64,000 bases of DNA from the NCBI GenBank assembly GCA_017527435.1, contig JAFXQB010000020.1:1-64000 (forward strand), in the 5' to 3' direction. A program made the translations under genes and the position numbers. This DNA comes from Salinivirgaceae bacterium (GTDB taxonomy: Bacteria; Bacteroidota; Bacteroidia; Bacteroidales; SZUA-534). The notes below the pieces were generated by a model. It had not been told where the DNA came from. It searched no databases and saw only the letters and a list, made by a program, of their open reading frames with translations. Of this stretch, positions 53,437-62,411 are shown in pieces. Position 1 is the first letter of the stretch. Every line of letters starts with the position of its first letter.

Positions 53437-53478
53437 ACGGAAGATTTATGAGTGTTTACCATAATTCTTCCGTTTTTT
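53437..53478 (+). terminator. Terminator after the zinc-ribbon pair
   Basis: A 14-bp stem (53437-53450 with 53460-53473, one mismatch), 9-base loop and a following T-run. Confidence 0.85.
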
Positions 53479-53490
53479 CATCATTGTGGT

Positions 53491-53498
53491 TATCTTTG
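53491..53498 (+). promoter_or_regulatory. -7 box of the acidic lipoprotein gene
   Basis: TATCTTTG, 22 bp before ATG 53521. No clear -33. Confidence 0.5.
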
Positions 53499-53520
53499 TT
53501 GGTTGTAAAATATTATGACT

Positions 53521-54888
53521 ATGAAAAGAATTTTCAAAAGTATGTTTCTGGTAGCCAGTGCGGTTGCGGTGGCTTTGAATTTCGCATCGTGCAAAGGCGA
53601 CGATGGCGAAGACGATAACAACAACGACGATAATGTTGTAATCGAAGATAAAGACGGTACAAAATATACCGTGAAAATCAGTGATTTGAATGATTACGAT
53701 GTGGAATTGTCGTACACCGTCACTTATAATTTTATCGCCCCAGAGGAAGCTAAAGTTGAATATCAAAACATATTCAAATATACGTTTACGGCTGATGAAC
53801 CCGCTCTGGCGGATAGCACGGGCGAGGCAAAACCGGAAACTGCCGATGTTGTAAAAGATTCGTTGCTAATCGTTTCGTGGAAGGTTGTTATCACTTGTAG
53901 CAAGGAAGAATATGCCCAAAAGATGTATGATGATATGAAAGCAGATACAACCGATTTGGCAAAATATGCAACACTGGAAATAGACGGCAAAACCATAATA
54001 GGTGTGTTTGATGATTTAGAAGGCCTGACGTACGGTATGGTTAAAGCTATGTATGAAGAAGAAAAAGCGGAAATAGATTCAGACATCGCGAAAGCCAAAG
54101 AAGCCGCTGATGCCAACAAAAACAAAGTGGAAAACAAACCTGAAGAAACCAAACCAAACACATCCGCCAAAAACTCGCGTTTGGATTTGACCAAAAACGC
54201 TGATGAGCCGTGGAAGAAAGACACATCTTCGATCACAATGTTGTATGTTAATGCAAGTGCGGGCCGCGGTGTGGCTTACAACTTCAATCTTAACGAGGAT
54301 GGCAGTTTTGCATCGGGTACGGTTGTGGTTGCGTTCAAAAATGCCGATGACGCAAAGGCTTACGCCAAATCGGAGAGCCGCGCAAAAGACGAAAACGGTG
54401 ACCGCATCTACAAATCAGCCAGTATCGATGGCGGCAATGTCGTGTTAACATATTCGTCGAAGGCTCTTGCCAATATGACGGACGAATCAGCAAAAGCATT
54501 GTTCAACGAAAAGAAATCTGAATTTGGCGCTACTCCTTCTACCCCCGAGGAGAACAATGGTGAGAATAACGAGGAAGAGAATGGTGAAAACAGCGGAGAA
54601 GAGAACGGCGATAACAACGGTGAAAGTGGCGAGCAAGTTGAAGAATTGTGTGAGATTGCTGATAAAACGGAAAAATGTGATTTGTCAAAAGCGCAAGTTT
54701 GTTCTGATGAGGAAACTGAAGAAGTGTATTATTTATATAACGGAACAAAATATACAAATGTTGACAACCTTATCGATGATTTATGTCCTGCCGCAGTTGG
54801 TTATGATAAAACCATAATTAATAAGCAACTGACAATTCAGGGCCAAAAACTTATTTCGCGGATTCGTTCTAATGCACTTGCCGAATAA
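53521..54888 (+). CDS. Acidic, repeat-containing lipoprotein of unknown function
   Basis: 455 residues from ATG 53521 (an ATG two codons upstream, 53515, is equally possible). Lipobox ends at Cys24 (LNFASC). The mature N-terminus is very acidic (CKGDDGEDDNNNDDN), as expected for a surface-exported lipoprotein. An internal Ala/Lys/Glu helix lies at about 190-220, and an acidic Asn/Glu linker (ENNGENNEEENGENSG) near 340-370. The last 85 residues contain four Cys (ELCEIADKTEKCDLSKAQVCSD, DLCPAA) and may form a small disulfide domain. I do not recognise a family. Confidence 0.7.
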   Translation: MKRIFKSMFLVASAVAVALNFASCKGDDGEDDNNNDDNVVIEDKDGTKYTVKISDLNDYDVELSYTVTYNFIAPEEAKVEYQNIFKYTFTADEPALADSTGEAKPETADVVKDSLLIVSWKVVITCSKEEYAQKMYDDMKADTTDLAKYATLEIDGKTIIGVFDDLEGLTYGMVKAMYEEEKAEIDSDIAKAKEAADANKNKVENKPEETKPNTSAKNSRLDLTKNADEPWKKDTSSITMLYVNASAGRGVAYNFNLNEDGSFASGTVVVAFKNADDAKAYAKSESRAKDENGDRIYKSASIDGGNVVLTYSSKALANMTDESAKALFNEKKSEFGATPSTPEENNGENNEEENGENSGEENGDNNGESGEQVEELCEIADKTEKCDLSKAQVCSDEETEEVYYLYNGTKYTNVDNLIDDLCPAAVGYDKTIINKQLTIQGQKLISRIRSNALAE

Positions 54889-54916
54889 GTAAGAATAAAT
54901 ATCATTACCGAAACCC

Positions 54917-54946
54917 AAAAAAGCGAGCCGTAAGGTTCGCTTTTTT
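54917..54946. terminator. Bidirectional terminator
   Basis: GCGAGCC (54923-54929) with GGTTCGC (54934-54940), loop GTAA, flanked by A-run and T-run, so it can stop transcription from the lipoprotein gene and from the leftward Nudix gene. Confidence 0.9.
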
Positions 54947-54969
54947 ATTAGGATTTTGCCTAATCAAAG

Positions 54970-55506
54970 TTATTTTACCATTACTCTCTCAAGAACCGCT
55001 TCAGTATCAATGATATTCGCAAATTCTTTCTCAAAATTCGGCGTCATTATGCCTTTGCCAATTGAGTTGCGGATTTCGTCGAGCGGCCAGAAGCGGGCGT
55101 CGTCAATCTCGTCGTTGCGGCTCACGAGCGGCTTGTCGGTGACGGTTGCGAAGACGTTTATCATTTCGCTCTCAACCGCCGACTGCCATTTGTAACTTGT
55201 GATTGCAATCGGTTCAAAGTCGGTCAGGCCGATTTCTTCGCGGGCTTCGCGGCGCAGAGCGACGGCAATTTCTTCGCCGTAGGCAATGTGTCCGCCAACG
55301 GCAGTGTCCCATTTGCCAGGTTGGATTCGTTTGGTTAGGGCGCGTTTTTGCAGATATAGTTCGCCTTTCGGGTTGAAAACGTGCAGATGCACAACAGGAT
55401 GCAGCAGAGTGCGGTCGGAGTGGCATTGGCTGCGCAGCGCTTTGCCAATCACGTTGCCCTGGTCGTCAACCAGCGGCAGAATCTCTTCAGTTTCAGAAAT
55501 GGTCAT
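54970..55506 (-). CDS. Nudix hydrolase
   Basis: 178 residues. Nudix box at GHIAYGEEIAVALRREAREEIGL (Gx5Ex7REUxEExGU). The N-terminus (ILPLVDDQGNVIGKALRS, HRTLLHPVVHLHVF-like) resembles the IPP-isomerase-like subgroup, but those enzymes' specific Cys/Glu pair is not evident. Hydrolyses a nucleoside-diphosphate derivative; substrate unknown. It follows the PP2C-LysM gene by 86 bp on the same strand, so the pair may be co-transcribed. Confidence 0.88.
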   Translation of the reverse strand: MTISETEEILPLVDDQGNVIGKALRSQCHSDRTLLHPVVHLHVFNPKGELYLQKRALTKRIQPGKWDTAVGGHIAYGEEIAVALRREAREEIGLTDFEPIAITSYKWQSAVESEMINVFATVTDKPLVSRNDEIDDARFWPLDEIRNSIGKGIMTPNFEKEFANIIDTEAVLERVMVK

Positions 55507-55592
55507 TTTTTTGGTGAATCGGTGAAGGTTGAAAGGTTTAACAAGTTTAACAGGTTGAAATTATTCATTCAGTCAATCCTTCAATCCTTCTA

Positions 55593-56885
55593 TTATTTCT
55601 TCGACAGCGGAATAATCAGTTCGTCGCCCACTTCAAGTTGCTCGCCGTCAGAGAGTTGGTTCGCTTTGATGATGTCCGATGCGGGGTTGCCGTATCGTGC
55701 GGCAATCGATTCAATGGTCTCGCCGTTGGCAATTTTGTGAATGGCCTTTACAGGGATTTTCAGCCGAGCACCGACAATTAGTTGCGTGGCGGCTTCGCCG
55801 TTCATTTCTTCGAGTTTTGCAAGCGGCACATTGTAGCGCAACCCAATGCGGAACAGGTTTTGGCCCTTCTCAACAACGTGAATGTGTATCTTGTTGTCGT
55901 CCACTGGTTTGGCTTGTTTTGTAGCAGGCTCGGCAGTCTTTGCGTTTTTGTTTTCGGCTTGAGTGTTGGCCTGGCTTGCGGCTTGCGGTTGCTCAACGGT
56001 TTGATTAGCAGCCGTTTGCTCTTGCTTTGCGGGTTCGCTTGCTGGCGTCGGTGCGGCGGTTTGCTCAATTGGCTGACGCTCGGGCGCGCCTTCGTTCACC
56101 TTGTGCTTATAAATCTCGTAAAACACTATGATAAAGAGCAATAGCGACGATACAATGGCCACTGTGCGCCATATCGACACCTGCGGTTCCTTCTTTTTTG
56201 TCATTTTTGAAAAGTCAATTACTTGTACCGAAACATTGTCAGCGCCGCCAGCGTTGTTCGCCAACTCAATCAGGCGGGCGGTCTTCATTTCCGACGACAT
56301 ATCGCTGTTGTTCAAGACTTCAAATATCTCGTTGTCAGAAAGTTGGCTGGTCAGTCCGTCGGAGCAGAGCAGGAATGTCTCGTTGCCGTCGAGTTGGATA
56401 GGGTTCTTGCAGACGCTGAATTTGATGTTTTTCTCTTTGCCAACCAGCACGCTCACTTCGCCGTTCTCAACGTGGTCGCGGGTGATTTGGGCAATCTGGC
56501 CGTCTTTGTGGATGTAGATTCGGCTGTTGCCCGCCGATGCGTAGTAGGCTTCGTCGTTCTGGACAATCAAGATGGCCAAAGTTGAGCCGATGCCGTTGTA
56601 TTTTTCATTCGTATTTGCCTGATTGAAAACGCAATAGTTGGCATACGACACAGCGTTTGTCAGAGCGTTCGACAGGTTGCTGTACGAGCGGTCGAAAAAG
56701 TAGCGTTTGATTTCTTCGGTGGTGATTTTTGCCGCCAGTGCGCCGCCGAACTCAACGCCGTCGTGGCCGTCGCAAACTGCAAAAACGTGTCCGTCGGCAA
56801 TCGGAAACTCAACAACGGCGTCGGTGTTGTGTTCCTTCACCTTGCCTAAATTGCTGATACTGCCGAAGTTTATGTTGAATTTCAT
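55593..56885 (-). CDS. PP2C phosphatase - transmembrane - double LysM fusion
   Basis: 430 residues from ATG 56885; a GTG at 56894 is the alternative. Residues about 1-225 are a PP2C (PPM) phosphatase: CDGHDG at 38-43, GIGSTLAILIV, YYASAGNSRIYI, FLLCSDGLTSQL, and GGADNVSVQVI with metal Asp residues. One transmembrane helix follows at about 238-258 (AIVSSLLLFIIVFYEIY). After a Gln/Ala/Pro-rich linker come two LysM domains (VEKGQNLFRIGLRY, IANGETIESIAARY). Topology is cytoplasmic phosphatase with periplasmic peptidoglycan-binding tail. This is the mirror of PASTA Ser/Thr kinases; the partner kinase is not in the window. Confidence 0.93.
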   Translation of the reverse strand: MKFNINFGSISNLGKVKEHNTDAVVEFPIADGHVFAVCDGHDGVEFGGALAAKITTEEIKRYFFDRSYSNLSNALTNAVSYANYCVFNQANTNEKYNGIGSTLAILIVQNDEAYYASAGNSRIYIHKDGQIAQITRDHVENGEVSVLVGKEKNIKFSVCKNPIQLDGNETFLLCSDGLTSQLSDNEIFEVLNNSDMSSEMKTARLIELANNAGGADNVSVQVIDFSKMTKKKEPQVSIWRTVAIVSSLLLFIIVFYEIYKHKVNEGAPERQPIEQTAAPTPASEPAKQEQTAANQTVEQPQAASQANTQAENKNAKTAEPATKQAKPVDDNKIHIHVVEKGQNLFRIGLRYNVPLAKLEEMNGEAATQLIVGARLKIPVKAIHKIANGETIESIAARYGNPASDIIKANQLSDGEQLEVGDELIIPLSKK

Positions 56886-56907
56886 TGTTGTCACAATTTC
56901 TTTGGCG

Positions 56908-56939
56908 CAAAACTAACATTTACAATAACAAACACCAAA
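56908..56939 (-). promoter_or_regulatory. Promoter of the PP2C-LysM gene
   Basis: Minus strand: -33 TTTG (56936-56939), 20-bp spacer, -7 TAGTTTTG (56908-56915). A full Bacteroidota consensus match, 22 bp before the ATG at 56885. Confidence 0.8.
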
Positions 56940-57013
56940 CCAATGTGGTCGGAAATCGCACAGATTTTTTTGCTATTGTAATATCAAAAACACAAAACAA
57001 CCGCGAAATGGTT

Positions 57014-57021
57014 TACATTTG
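57014..57021 (+). promoter_or_regulatory. -7 box of the DUF6922/AbiEii pair
   Basis: TACATTTG, 16 bp before ATG 57038. It argues for that start over the upstream in-frame ATG at 57008. No -33 element at the right distance. Confidence 0.5.
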
Positions 57022-57037
57022 TAGCAATTATGCTGAA

Positions 57038-57343
57038 ATGAACGGAAAAAACGTCATACAGAATTTCTCAAAAAATCTATTTTGGGATGTTGATGCCGAG
57101 TCTATCGATTTGGAAATCAATGCCCCATACGTTGTGCAGCGGGTTTTGGAGCGGGGGCAGATAACCGATTGGAATCTGCTGTGCTCATATTATGGGAAAC
57201 AACGTATATTCGAGATTTCAAAACATTTACGTTCGCTTGACCCACGTTCGCTTGCTTTCGTTTCTGCAATTTCGTCAACGCCAAAAGAACAGTTCCGATG
57301 CTACACTATGAAACAATCGATGCGCGCACCTTGGATTTACTGA
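57038..57343 (+). CDS. DUF6922-domain protein, putative antitoxin
   Basis: 101 residues from ATG 57038. The core LFWDVDAESIDLEINAPYVVQRVLERG, then WNLLCSYYGKQRIFEISKHLRSLD and PKEQFRCY, matches the DUF6922 family. It precedes and overlaps, by 46 bp in another frame, an AbiEii-type nucleotidyltransferase gene, the common arrangement of these two families. An antitoxin role is inferred from position and not shown. The last 14 or so residues, beyond the conserved CY, are encoded by DNA shared with the toxin start. Confidence 0.82.
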   Translation: MNGKNVIQNFSKNLFWDVDAESIDLEINAPYVVQRVLERGQITDWNLLCSYYGKQRIFEISKHLRSLDPRSLAFVSAISSTPKEQFRCYTMKQSMRAPWIY

Positions 57344-57909
57344 AACGGCTACAAACTATCCCCGAATTTCAAAATCTGCGGTTGGTGGGCGGAACGGCAT
57401 TGGCTTTGCAATTGGGACACCGTATATCCGTCGATTTGGATTTGTTTGGTACTGTGGATGTTGACATAAATCATACCCTTGAATTATTGGAGTGTTTCTC
57501 TGATGTTCAATTGTCTGGTTCTACCAAAAAAATGATGTTTTTCAATATCGATGGAGTAAAGGTTGATATTGTCAATTATCCGTATAAATGGATTGATACA
57601 CAGATAGAAGAAAATGGTTTGCGGTTAGCGGCAATTAATGATATTGCGGCGATGAAACTGGCGGCCATAACTAACAGGGGAACAAAAAAAGATTTTGTCG
57701 ATTTGTTCTTTCTGCTAAAACGATATTCATTAAAGGAATTGATTGATTTATATACAGATAAATATCCAGATGGGCAACTTTTCTTTGTTTTGAAAAGCCT
57801 TGTGTATTTTGAAGACGCAGAGGAACAACCTATGCCCAAAATGCTTGCCGATGTTGAGTGGAGCAACGTGAAAAAGAAAATTACCGAGTCGGTTCAAAGT
57901 TTGATATAA
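57298..57909 (+). CDS. AbiEii-type nucleotidyltransferase, putative toxin
   Basis: 203 residues. The conserved [22 protein letters not shown] motif (GG and DxDLF of the nucleotidyltransferase fold) is at about residues 24-45. It is followed by [12 protein letters not shown] and the [28 protein letters not shown] segment. Family members include the toxin of abortive-infection system AbiE and MenA-type tRNA nucleotidyltransferases. It overlaps the DUF6922 gene by 46 bp. Growth arrest or phage defence is plausible; no phage genes are near. The gene ends 19 bp before ettA. Confidence 0.88.
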   Translation: MLHYETIDARTLDLLKRLQTIPEFQNLRLVGGTALALQLGHRISVDLDLFGTVDVDINHTLELLECFSDVQLSGSTKKMMFFNIDGVKVDIVNYPYKWIDTQIEENGLRLAAINDIAAMKLAAITNRGTKKDFVDLFFLLKRYSLKELIDLYTDKYPDGQLFFVLKSLVYFEDAEEQPMPKMLADVEWSNVKKKITESVQSLI

Positions 57910-57928
57910 ATTTAAAAATCAGATAATT

Positions 57929-59608
<1,680 letters not shown>

Positions 59609-59628
59609 ATCCCTTTGACAAATAACTT

Positions 59629-59669
59629 AACGGCTGGATGTTTTATTATCGTAACATTCAGCCGTTTTT
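59629..59669. terminator. Bidirectional terminator between ettA and the XRE gene
   Basis: 14-bp stem AACGGCTGGATGTT (59629-59642) with its near-inverse (59653-59666, one G-U), loop of ten, T-run after. It also serves as the 3' end of the leftward XRE gene. Confidence 0.9.
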
Positions 59670-59904
59670 ATGCCAATAGCTGTTTAGCTGATTGTTGGCA
59701 GCTTATGTCTTCAGCCAAATCTTGAAAGAAATTATGATTTAACACTTTGGATATTCGCGAGAGTAATTCAGTATCGATGTTTGTGCGTTTGAAAATATCA
59801 TAAACGTTCTCGCGGGTACAGCATATCTGTTGGGCGAACCACGTTATTGTACGTCCTTGATTTTTAATTTCTTCTTGTATCCGATGCCCGATGTGAATGC
59901 TCAT
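59668..59904 (-). CDS. Small XRE-family helix-turn-helix regulator
   Basis: 78 residues from ATG 59904. The fold is a small HTH: GHRIQEEIKNQGRTITWFAQQI, then TRENVYDIFKRTNIDTELLSRISKVLNHNFF, with the recognition helix around RENVYDIFKR. A longer frame from a GTG at 59994 adds 30 residues that do not look like the family. An A/T-rich 236-bp stretch separates its promoter side from the exporter gene end at 60231. Function unknown; it could act on the divergent or neighbouring operon. Confidence 0.78.
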   Translation of the reverse strand: MSIHIGHRIQEEIKNQGRTITWFAQQICCTRENVYDIFKRTNIDTELLSRISKVLNHNFFQDLAEDISCQQSAKQLLA

Positions 59905-60145
59905 AAAAAAAGGCGTTTGCCATTCGTCAGGATTTATCCGTCCGTAAGGTAACCGCCAAGCAACCACACCAATGGATAAATGCGAATAGTTCACACCTTA
60001 AGGCGCAAACCATCGACATCTATTCTCATTGGCTTAAAAATTGGCGGTTTTTAACGGACGAGAACCGATGCGAAAAAAATGCTATTTGTTTTTTATTTCT
60101 CTAAATATCAAACAGTTTTTTGTGTATTAAACATTTATTATAACG

Positions 60146-60153
60146 CAAATATA
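60146..60153 (-). promoter_or_regulatory. -7-like box upstream of the XRE gene
   Basis: TATATTTG on the minus strand, 242 bp before the XRE ATG, in the 327-bp gap. The distance is long for this organism. The gap otherwise holds no gene I can support, only a 12-codon ORF beginning MRIDVDG on the minus strand. Confidence 0.35.
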
Positions 60154-60230
60154 AGAATAGAAATAAAAATGCCTTGACATAAATTGCGGCATACAGAAAA
60201 ATATACGAGCGGTTATCAATGCGTTTTGTG

Positions 60231-62411
60231 TTATGATTCTAATTCCAACTGATTGCGTATCAGATTGTAATAATTGCCTTTTCGTTCAATCAACTCATCG
60301 TGTGTGCCAACTTCGGCAACCTGTCCTTTGTCTAAAACTATTATTTGGTCGGCATTGCGGACGGTGCTTAAGCGGTGCGCGATTACAAGAACCGTGCGAC
60401 CTTTGTAAATGCTTTGCAGATTGTCGGTTATCAGTTTTTCGTTCACCGTGTCGAGCGAGTTTGTGGCTTCATCGAAAAACAGATAATCGGGATTTGCGTA
60501 GATTGCGCGGGCTATCAGTAACCTTTGTTTCTGACCTTTGCTCAACTCAATTCCAGCCATACCGATTTTTGTCATAAATCCGATTGGTAGCGACTCGATA
60601 AAATCGAAAATGCAAGCTGCTCTTGCTGCGGATTCAAGCCGTTCATAATTAATATCTTCATCTTTTTCGTTCATCACAATATTGTGGGCGATGGTGTCTG
60701 AAAAAATGTAGCCGTCTTGCATCACGCAACCGCTTAATCGGCGGAACTTGCCTGCCGTCAGGGGCTCGTTTTGAGCATCGTTTATGAATATTCCGCCTTG
60801 CTGCGGCTTATAGTATTGCAGAATCAGTTTCAGAAGTGTCGATTTTCCGCTGCCGCTTGCGCCGACAATGGCGGTTATTTTCCCTTTCGGGATATGAACG
60901 TTGATATTATTGAGTACCAAATCGTTTGGGGCAGAATTATATGCAAACGACACGTTGCGCACCGTGATTCCTTCGTTGCCGTTTTCGAGTGTTGGAATTG
61001 GGGCGTTCTCGTTCTCGTCGGCCTTGTCGGTAATATCGGCAATGCGTTCAAGGCTCAGTTTGGTGTCTTGCAGACGGTTCACAAAGTTCACCATCTGGTC
61101 GAGCGGACTATTCATCTGACCGATAATGTATTGTACGGCGAGCATCGTTCCCAATGTGAGTTGGCCGTTAATCACCATCGATGCCACGGCAAACGTAATG
61201 AACAGGTTTTTCGATTCGTTTATCACTGTTGCGCCCAACTCGCTGTGCTGTTCAAGTCTGAGACTCTTGAAATTGACATCGTACACTTGCTCTTGCGCAT
61301 CACGCCATTTGCCTTTGAAGTAAGTCTGACCATCGCGCAGACGAATTTCAGATGCGCCTTCAGCAATTTCAATAGTGTTTAATTGGGTTTTTGTCATTCG
61401 GTCGAACCGAGTGTTGTCCAAAACACGTCGGCGACGGACGAAAAGTAGAATCCAAAATAAATATAATATGCTGCCTATCAGGAAAATACCAAACACTTTA
61501 AACGAATAGACAGCCAACACAGCGCCAAATACTACAAACGATACAATGGCAAACAGGAATGACATTGAGTATTGAGTTATGAAATTGTCGATGCGGTCGA
61601 AATCGTAGATTCGCTGAATAATGTCGGATGTGTTCTTGCTTTCAAAAAACGGTATAGGCAGATGCAGCAGTTTTTCAATAAAGTCCGAAATCATTGAAAT
61701 ATTAATGTGGGCACTGATTCTCAGCGTGAGCCATTGCCGCCCGAAATCAGTCACTGTACGGCCGATTATCAGCCCGCCTTGTGCCAGCAGAATGGTTATT
61801 AGCATACTAATATTTTTCTGCTCAACGCCCTTATCGACAACTGCTTGCGTCAGAAACGGAATGGCCAATTGCAGCAAGCTTGCCAACAAAAGCAGTGTGG
61901 CGGCTTTTGTAAAATCGAGTTTTTTGCTTTTGGTGTATTGTAGAAGCTGCCGTATTGCGTTTTTTCCCCCCTGTGTGGCACTACCGACTTTTATGTTCAA
62001 TGGATTTAACAATAAGGCAAATCCCTCGTCGCCATCGCAGCACCAGTATTTCTGAAATTCGGCGTGAGAGTAGGCGAGAAGCCCTTTCCCTGGGTCGGCG
62101 ACCAGCACTTTCCGCTTACTGATTCGGCGAACGACTACGAAATGCTCTCGATTCCAATAGGCTATGCACGGCAGTTGCACATCGGTGCGCAATGTGTTGA
62201 ACGACAGTTGCACGGGATTGGTATCAAAACCCAATTTCTGAGCTTCAACATTGATGGTGTACATACTGATGCCGATGCGCGACACTTGGCATCGTTGCCT
62301 CAACGCATCGTAATCGACGTTTGCGCCATAGTAGCGTGCAATCATTGCAAGACACGCCACGCCGCAATCGCTCGAGTCGGCTTGTAGTATTAGCGGGAAA
62401 TGGAGTGTCAT
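60231..62411 (-). CDS. Peptidase C39-containing ABC exporter (bacteriocin/peptide type)
   Basis: 726 residues. Residues about 1-140 are the C39 peptidase with Cys16 (SSDCGVACLAMIARYYG), the His of NREHFVVV, and the VADPGKG Asp. The membrane domain has six helices (about 165-440). The ATPase domain has Walker A GASGSGKST and LSKGQKQRLLIARAIYANPDYLFFDEATNSLD. This PCAT layout cleaves double-glycine leaders from peptides and exports them. Its start codon is directly after the beta-barrel gene stop, indicating one transcript. No precursor peptide or HlyD-type adaptor was found in the window. Confidence 0.95.
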   Translation of the reverse strand: MTLHFPLILQADSSDCGVACLAMIARYYGANVDYDALRQRCQVSRIGISMYTINVEAQKLGFDTNPVQLSFNTLRTDVQLPCIAYWNREHFVVVRRISKRKVLVADPGKGLLAYSHAEFQKYWCCDGDEGFALLLNPLNIKVGSATQGGKNAIRQLLQYTKSKKLDFTKAATLLLLASLLQLAIPFLTQAVVDKGVEQKNISMLITILLAQGGLIIGRTVTDFGRQWLTLRISAHINISMISDFIEKLLHLPIPFFESKNTSDIIQRIYDFDRIDNFITQYSMSFLFAIVSFVVFGAVLAVYSFKVFGIFLIGSILYLFWILLFVRRRRVLDNTRFDRMTKTQLNTIEIAEGASEIRLRDGQTYFKGKWRDAQEQVYDVNFKSLRLEQHSELGATVINESKNLFITFAVASMVINGQLTLGTMLAVQYIIGQMNSPLDQMVNFVNRLQDTKLSLERIADITDKADENENAPIPTLENGNEGITVRNVSFAYNSAPNDLVLNNINVHIPKGKITAIVGASGSGKSTLLKLILQYYKPQQGGIFINDAQNEPLTAGKFRRLSGCVMQDGYIFSDTIAHNIVMNEKDEDINYERLESAARAACIFDFIESLPIGFMTKIGMAGIELSKGQKQRLLIARAIYANPDYLFFDEATNSLDTVNEKLITDNLQSIYKGRTVLVIAHRLSTVRNADQIIVLDKGQVAEVGTHDELIERKGNYYNLIRNQLELES

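Noticed and set aside
59905..59994. 30-residue N-terminal extension of the XRE regulator
   Set aside because: It would begin at a GTG and add sequence unlike the HTH family; ATG 59904 starts just before the first helix.
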